A DNA stretch of 64,000 nt from Geminisphaera colitermitum TAV2 (GTDB lineage Bacteria; Verrucomicrobiota; Verrucomicrobiia; Opitutales; Opitutaceae), in NCBI RefSeq assembly GCF_000171235.2, contig NZ_ABEA03000195.1, positions 35,432-99,431 of the forward strand. The letters run 5' to 3'. Below the pieces are notes generated by a model. That model searched no databases. It had not been told where the DNA came from and saw only the letters and a list, made by a program, of their open reading frames with translations. The position numbers and the translations under genes are program-made. Positions 60,856 to 64,000 of the stretch are shown here, one piece after another (within the stretch, counting starts at the first letter, position 1; the number at the start of each line of letters is the position of its first letter).

Positions 60856-62169
60856 TCAGAAGTTGACCTGGAGCTGGGTGCGGATGCCGTTGATGGTTTC
60901 GTCCTGGCCGCTGGCGCCGGCGAAGTCGCCGCTGGTCTTGCCGCCGACGTAACCGAACTGGAGTTTCACGTCGTTGCCTTGGAAGTAGTAGTTCAGACCG
61001 GCGTAGTATTCCTCCATCTTGTCGCGGCGTCCGGTGGCGGGGCCGTATTTGATGCCGTCTGAGGCGGTGATGCCGCGTCCGTCGGTATCGACATGGCTGT
61101 AACGGAGGACGAGTTCGAGTTTGTCAGTGAGCATGTAGGAGGGCTGTATCCAGAATCCCCACGGCGAGGCGTCGTCGCCATTGCGCGCACCGTTCTCGAC
61201 TTTGGCGGCGAGGATTTCACCGGCGAGGGTGAAGCGTCCGATGTTGGTCGTGCCGTAGAGTGAGCCGAGGGCGAGATCGCCACCGGTGCCGCGTCCGAAG
61301 GGAGCGGCGGAGGCAAAGCCGCCTTGGTCGGGCAGGTAGCCGAGAGCGGCGCCGACAGTGTAGCTGCCGCCGGAGAATTTACCGCTGTAACCGCCGTTGA
61401 TCCAGAAGGCGGGCGAGGCATCGGTGTAGTCGCTGTCGTCGATGATGTCGTTGCCGGAGTTGCCGCCGGTGTCCACGCGCTCGGCGTTGGTGATGGCTGC
61501 GCCGTAGAAGATGCCGGTGCTTTTGCCTGCGGCGGCGTCAGGATTGAAATCGGAGAAGGCACCGAGGCGATAGCTGGCGGCACCGAGGCGGCGTCCGTTG
61601 TTTTCTTCAACGAAATAACGCGTAACGGCGGAGCGTTCGATGGCCTTGAGGCTGCCGGAGGAGGTGAACTCTTCGTAACCGAGGGCGACTTTGCGAAGGC
61701 CGAAGGTGAGGTCGAGGTTCTGGTCGATGAAATCGCCGCTCCAAGTGATGAAGGCTTTGTCGAAGCCGCCGTCGCCGGCGAAGTCGTAGTTGACCGCGGC
61801 GGACCAGTTCGGGCCGAGTTTGGCGCTGGCACCGAGATAGATGCGGCGGAGGGCGAAGCCGTCGTTGGCGTTTTTGCCGGAGTCGCTGTTGTCCAGCGCG
61901 GCGTATTGGACTTGCACGCGTCCGCTAATGGCGAGCGCCGTGGTGGACTTGCCTCCGGAGACGGTGGAGAGCATCGCGGTGTGGGCCTCTTTGGTGAGGT
62001 CCACGCGGATTTCTTCGGCCTCCTGGTCGGTGAGAATGCCTTTGCGAACAAGGGCGTCGAGCAGCGCGCCACTGTCTTGCGCGCTGGCCGGTGTGACGGC
62101 AACCGTGATGACGGCGGCGAGGGAGACGCTTGCGAGAAGCGCAATCCGTTTGATGAGGGTGGTATCCAT
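60856..62169 (-). CDS. OprP/OprO-like phosphate-selective porin
   Basis: 437 residues. A signal peptide (AVTPASAQD), a short coiled-coil-like segment LLDALVRKGILTDQEAEEIR seen in many porins of this family, then a beta-barrel with alternating pattern and C-terminal Phe (INGIRTQLQVNF). These outer-membrane channels let phosphate or polyphosphate into the periplasm and are Pho-regulated. Its place directly before pstS supports this role. Confidence 0.85.
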   Translation of the reverse strand: MDTTLIKRIALLASVSLAAVITVAVTPASAQDSGALLDALVRKGILTDQEAEEIRVDLTKEAHTAMLSTVSGGKSTTALAISGRVQVQYAALDNSDSGKNANDGFALRRIYLGASAKLGPNWSAAVNYDFAGDGGFDKAFITWSGDFIDQNLDLTFGLRKVALGYEEFTSSGSLKAIERSAVTRYFVEENNGRRLGAASYRLGAFSDFNPDAAAGKSTGIFYGAAITNAERVDTGGNSGNDIIDDSDYTDASPAFWINGGYSGKFSGGSYTVGAALGYLPDQGGFASAAPFGRGTGGDLALGSLYGTTNIGRFTLAGEILAAKVENGARNGDDASPWGFWIQPSYMLTDKLELVLRYSHVDTDGRGITASDGIKYGPATGRRDKMEEYYAGLNYYFQGNDVKLQFGYVGGKTSGDFAGASGQDETINGIRTQLQVNF

Positions 62170-62257
62170 TGTTGTGTGCGTGGATGCGTTATTGGTTGTG
62201 GTTTACCGCCAGCCCCGGTCCTGCCGCGGCTGGCTTGCACACATTCTGGCCCGCCAA

Positions 62258-62288
62258 TGTTACGATCTCGTGGCGGAATTGTTACGAT
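62258..62288 (-). promoter_or_regulatory. Candidate Pho-box-like direct repeat
   Basis: Two identical 9-mers TGTTACGAT (ATCGTAACA on the gene strand) lie at 62258-62266 and 62280-62288, 22 bases apart, about 90 bases before the porin start. PhoB sites are direct repeats with an 11-base period; here the period is two turns. The sequence does not match the E. coli consensus closely, so this is tentative. Confidence 0.4.
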
Positions 62289-62317
62289 AGGGTGATATGA
62301 AGGAAAAATCAGGGCGC

Positions 62318-62355
62318 AAAAAAAGCCGGTCCCCTCTTTGCAGAGGAGGACCGGC
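62318..62355 (-). terminator. Rho-independent terminator after tatA
   Basis: A stem GCCGGTCC / GGACCGGC extended by CCTCT / AGAGG around a TTGC loop, followed on the minus strand by seven T (62318-62324). It lies 34 bases past the tatA stop. Confidence 0.85.
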
Positions 62356-62388
62356 GCCTTGTCACCATCAACTACTTCGTGAAGTCCG

Positions 62389-62676
62389 TCAGTTGTCGGA
62401 CGGTGATTTCTGGGTGGTTTTGGCGGCCAGCTTTTGCGACCCGGATTCCGAGGACACCGTTTTTGTTGAGGAGGATTTTGTCTGTTCGTCGTCCTCATCT
62501 TTTTCGTCATCGGACTCCTGCGCCTTCTTGAATTCCTTGATCGATTGCCCAAGTCCCCGGGCTAGTTTTGGCAGTTTGGCGCCGCCAAATAGCAGCAGGA
62601 CAATCAGCATGATTACGACCAGTTCGGGCGCACCCAAACCAAGAACCCCGAGTGGCAGGGAGGAAAAAAGAGTCAT
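62389..62676 (-). CDS. tatA: Twin-arginine translocase subunit TatA/E
   Basis: 95 residues. One N-terminal membrane helix with the family pattern [20 protein letters not shown], the FG hinge, amphipathic helix [19 protein letters not shown], and an acidic/Ser-rich tail. TatA forms the pore for folded exported proteins with TatBC, which are not in this window. Monocistronic, with a clear terminator downstream. Confidence 0.92.
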   Translation of the reverse strand: MTLFSSLPLGVLGLGAPELVVIMLIVLLLFGGAKLPKLARGLGQSIKEFKKAQESDDEKDEDDEQTKSSSTKTVSSESGSQKLAAKTTQKSPSDN

Positions 62677-62860
62677 GCGCGCACCGTAAACCGGAGACTC
62701 CGGGAGTAAAGTGGGAAACTCATTTTAGGCGGCGGGGAGCTGGTTTTTCGCCCTTTGCCACTTACGGGAAAATGCCACTTCCGCTCTTGCAAAGGTTTTT
62801 GACGGATACTCAGTTTCCTAACTTTCCGTTTCGTCGCGCCTCGGCGCCTCTTTTTCCATC

Positions 62861-63469
62861 GTGCTCAATCTTCCAAATTTGCTTACGCTCTCGCGCGTGC
62901 CGCTGACGTTCATTGTGGTGGCTCTCATGTACCAGTCCTGGCATGGAGCCGCGACGCTGGCGTTTGTGCTGTTTCTTGGAGCGGGAATCAGCGACTGGCT
63001 GGATGGTCACATCGCGCGAAAACAGGGTATCGTGTCCAATTTTGGCAAATTCATGGATGCGTTGACGGACAAGATTTTCGTCATCGGCCTGATGGTCGCC
63101 TTCGTCGCCATTTACCATAATCCAATCTGGATCGTGCTGGCGCTGATCACGCTGTGCCGCGAGTTCATGGTGTCGGGCATGCGCATGCTGGCCTCCTCCA
63201 AAGGCGTGGTGGTGGCGGCGGACCGGGGGGGGAAGGCCAAAACCGTCACCCAGCTTATTGCCATCGGCTTCCTGCTGGCGGCACCGGTCATCAGCATCGA
63301 CATCGCCCGACTGGGACACTGGGATCTGACCGAATTTGCCGCCTGGGTCCACAAGGTAGGCATGGCGGGCTTCGTCATCGGCACGATTCTCACGGTGTGG
63401 TCCGGCTATCGTTATTTCCGCAACAACTGGGCGCTGATCGCCGACGAACCCGTGAAGTCGTCGTCATGA
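62861..63469 (+). CDS. pgsA: CDP-diacylglycerol-glycerol-3-phosphate 3-phosphatidyltransferase
   Basis: 202 residues, several membrane helices. The CDP-alcohol phosphotransferase motif DG(x)2AR(x)8G(x)3D(x)3D is seen in SDWLDGHIARKQGIVSNFGK followed by FMDALTDK. It makes phosphatidylglycerophosphate. The GTG at 62861 is the start that places the first helix correctly. A G8 run occurs at 63226. It overlaps pgpA by four bases, so consecutive steps of phosphatidylglycerol synthesis are coupled. Confidence 0.92.
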   Translation: MLNLPNLLTLSRVPLTFIVVALMYQSWHGAATLAFVLFLGAGISDWLDGHIARKQGIVSNFGKFMDALTDKIFVIGLMVAFVAIYHNPIWIVLALITLCREFMVSGMRMLASSKGVVVAADRGGKAKTVTQLIAIGFLLAAPVISIDIARLGHWDLTEFAAWVHKVGMAGFVIGTILTVWSGYRYFRNNWALIADEPVKSSS

Positions 63470-63999
63470 TGAGCCCCAATACCGTGGATCCCGGACACCC
63501 TTTGTGGCCGCGTTTTCTGCCGACGCGTATCGTCATGGCCCTGGCAAAAATCGGCCCTGTGGGCAACGCGCGCCGCGCGCCGGGCACCTGGGGATCGTTG
63601 GCCGGCATGATTTACAGCGTGGTGGTGTTTTATGACATGAATCCGATGTGGTTCGCCCTTACCGCCCTGATCGGACTTTACGTGGCGGTGGGCATTTGCG
63701 GCGAGGCGGAGTTGCGACTGGGACAACGTGACCCGGGATGCGTGGTGCTGGATGAGTTCATGGCCATGCCCTTGTGCTATATCGGCTGGCACTCGCTGCC
63801 CGCGCTCTGGGTCAACCAGGCTCCGTGGGCGATCTTTCTGGGTGGTTTTGTGCTGTTCAGGATTTTTGACATCGCAAAGCCCTTCGGTATCGCACGGCTG
63901 CAAAAACTCCCCGCCGGCTGGGGCGTGGTGATCGACGATGTGGCCGCCGCGCTTGCCGCCTGCGCCGTGCTACATGGCATCGGTGCGTTCTTCCGTTGA
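63466..63999 (+). CDS. pgpA: Phosphatidylglycerophosphatase A
   Basis: 177 residues. The PgpA motifs APGTWGSLAG and RDPGCVVLDEFMAMPL are present, with membrane helices after each. It dephosphorylates phosphatidylglycerophosphate to phosphatidylglycerol, the product step after PgsA. The usual DEFVGM reads DEFMAM here, a minor change outside the acidic pair. Start at 63466 (ATGATG; 63469 is equally possible). Confidence 0.9.
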   Translation: MMSPNTVDPGHPLWPRFLPTRIVMALAKIGPVGNARRAPGTWGSLAGMIYSVVVFYDMNPMWFALTALIGLYVAVGICGEAELRLGQRDPGCVVLDEFMAMPLCYIGWHSLPALWVNQAPWAIFLGGFVLFRIFDIAKPFGIARLQKLPAGWGVVIDDVAAALAACAVLHGIGAFFR

Positions 64000-64000
64000 C

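Overview
The window looks like a chromosomal piece of a Verrucomicrobiota bacterium, most likely from the Opitutaceae. The reasons are a GC-rich sequence, two PEP-CTERM exosortase substrates, an H-X9-DG pseudopilin-like protein next to a glycosidase gene, several large FAD-dependent oxidoreductases of the PF12831 type among CAZyme genes, and abundant palindromic intergenic repeats. I recognise families from memory only; genus and species cannot be fixed from here.

Layout. 1-8.3 kb: the 3' end of rarA, a PEP-CTERM protein, a 1406-residue FG-GAP/Ig-like surface protein, a protein of unknown function, and 1.7 kb of repeats including a mosaic of perfect inverted blocks. 8.3-12.4 kb: sufE, an exported peroxiredoxin and two paralogous GntR-HTH/LacI-like sugar regulators. 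12.4-51 kb: a large glycan utilisation region. It holds two sugar transporters (SSS and GPH types), four Asp-box sialidase-like propellers, three cytosolic five-bladed-propeller glycosidase-like proteins, four tandem GH5 enzymes, a sialate O-acetylesterase, an SGNH esterase, an N-acetylneuraminate lyase, a NanQ/YhcH protein, a 2-hydroxyacid dehydrogenase, an enolase-superfamily dehydratase, five FAD oxidoreductases plus one remnant, and a VapBC-like toxin-antitoxin pair. 51-64 kb: housekeeping genes der, an aminotransferase with an Lrp regulator, phoU-pstBACS with a phosphate-porin-like gene, tatA, and pgsA-pgpA.

How the genes may work together. Secreted sialidases and esterases would release and deacetylate sialic acids. 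The symporters would import them, NanQ would open the ring and the lyase would cleave it. GH5 enzymes and internal glycosidases would process the rest of the glycan. The FAD oxidoreductases have no assigned substrate; their expansion beside sialidases is the least explained part. A five-copy inverted-repeat motif lies at both regulator starts and upstream of the SSS symporter, two FAD genes and a PEP-CTERM gene, which suggests one local regulon.

The most striking structural signal is a set of poly-C tracts of 9-22 bases, nearly all C on the coding strand. Many sit a few bases before start codons in the glycan region, and others lie inside genes, including der and pstC. One tract splits a FAD oxidoreductase gene out of frame. 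A second signal is a 221-223 bp inverted-repeat element present in five copies, each with a perfect 4-bp target duplication, and each with the same end facing the next gene. One insertion also has an empty-site paralogue in the window.
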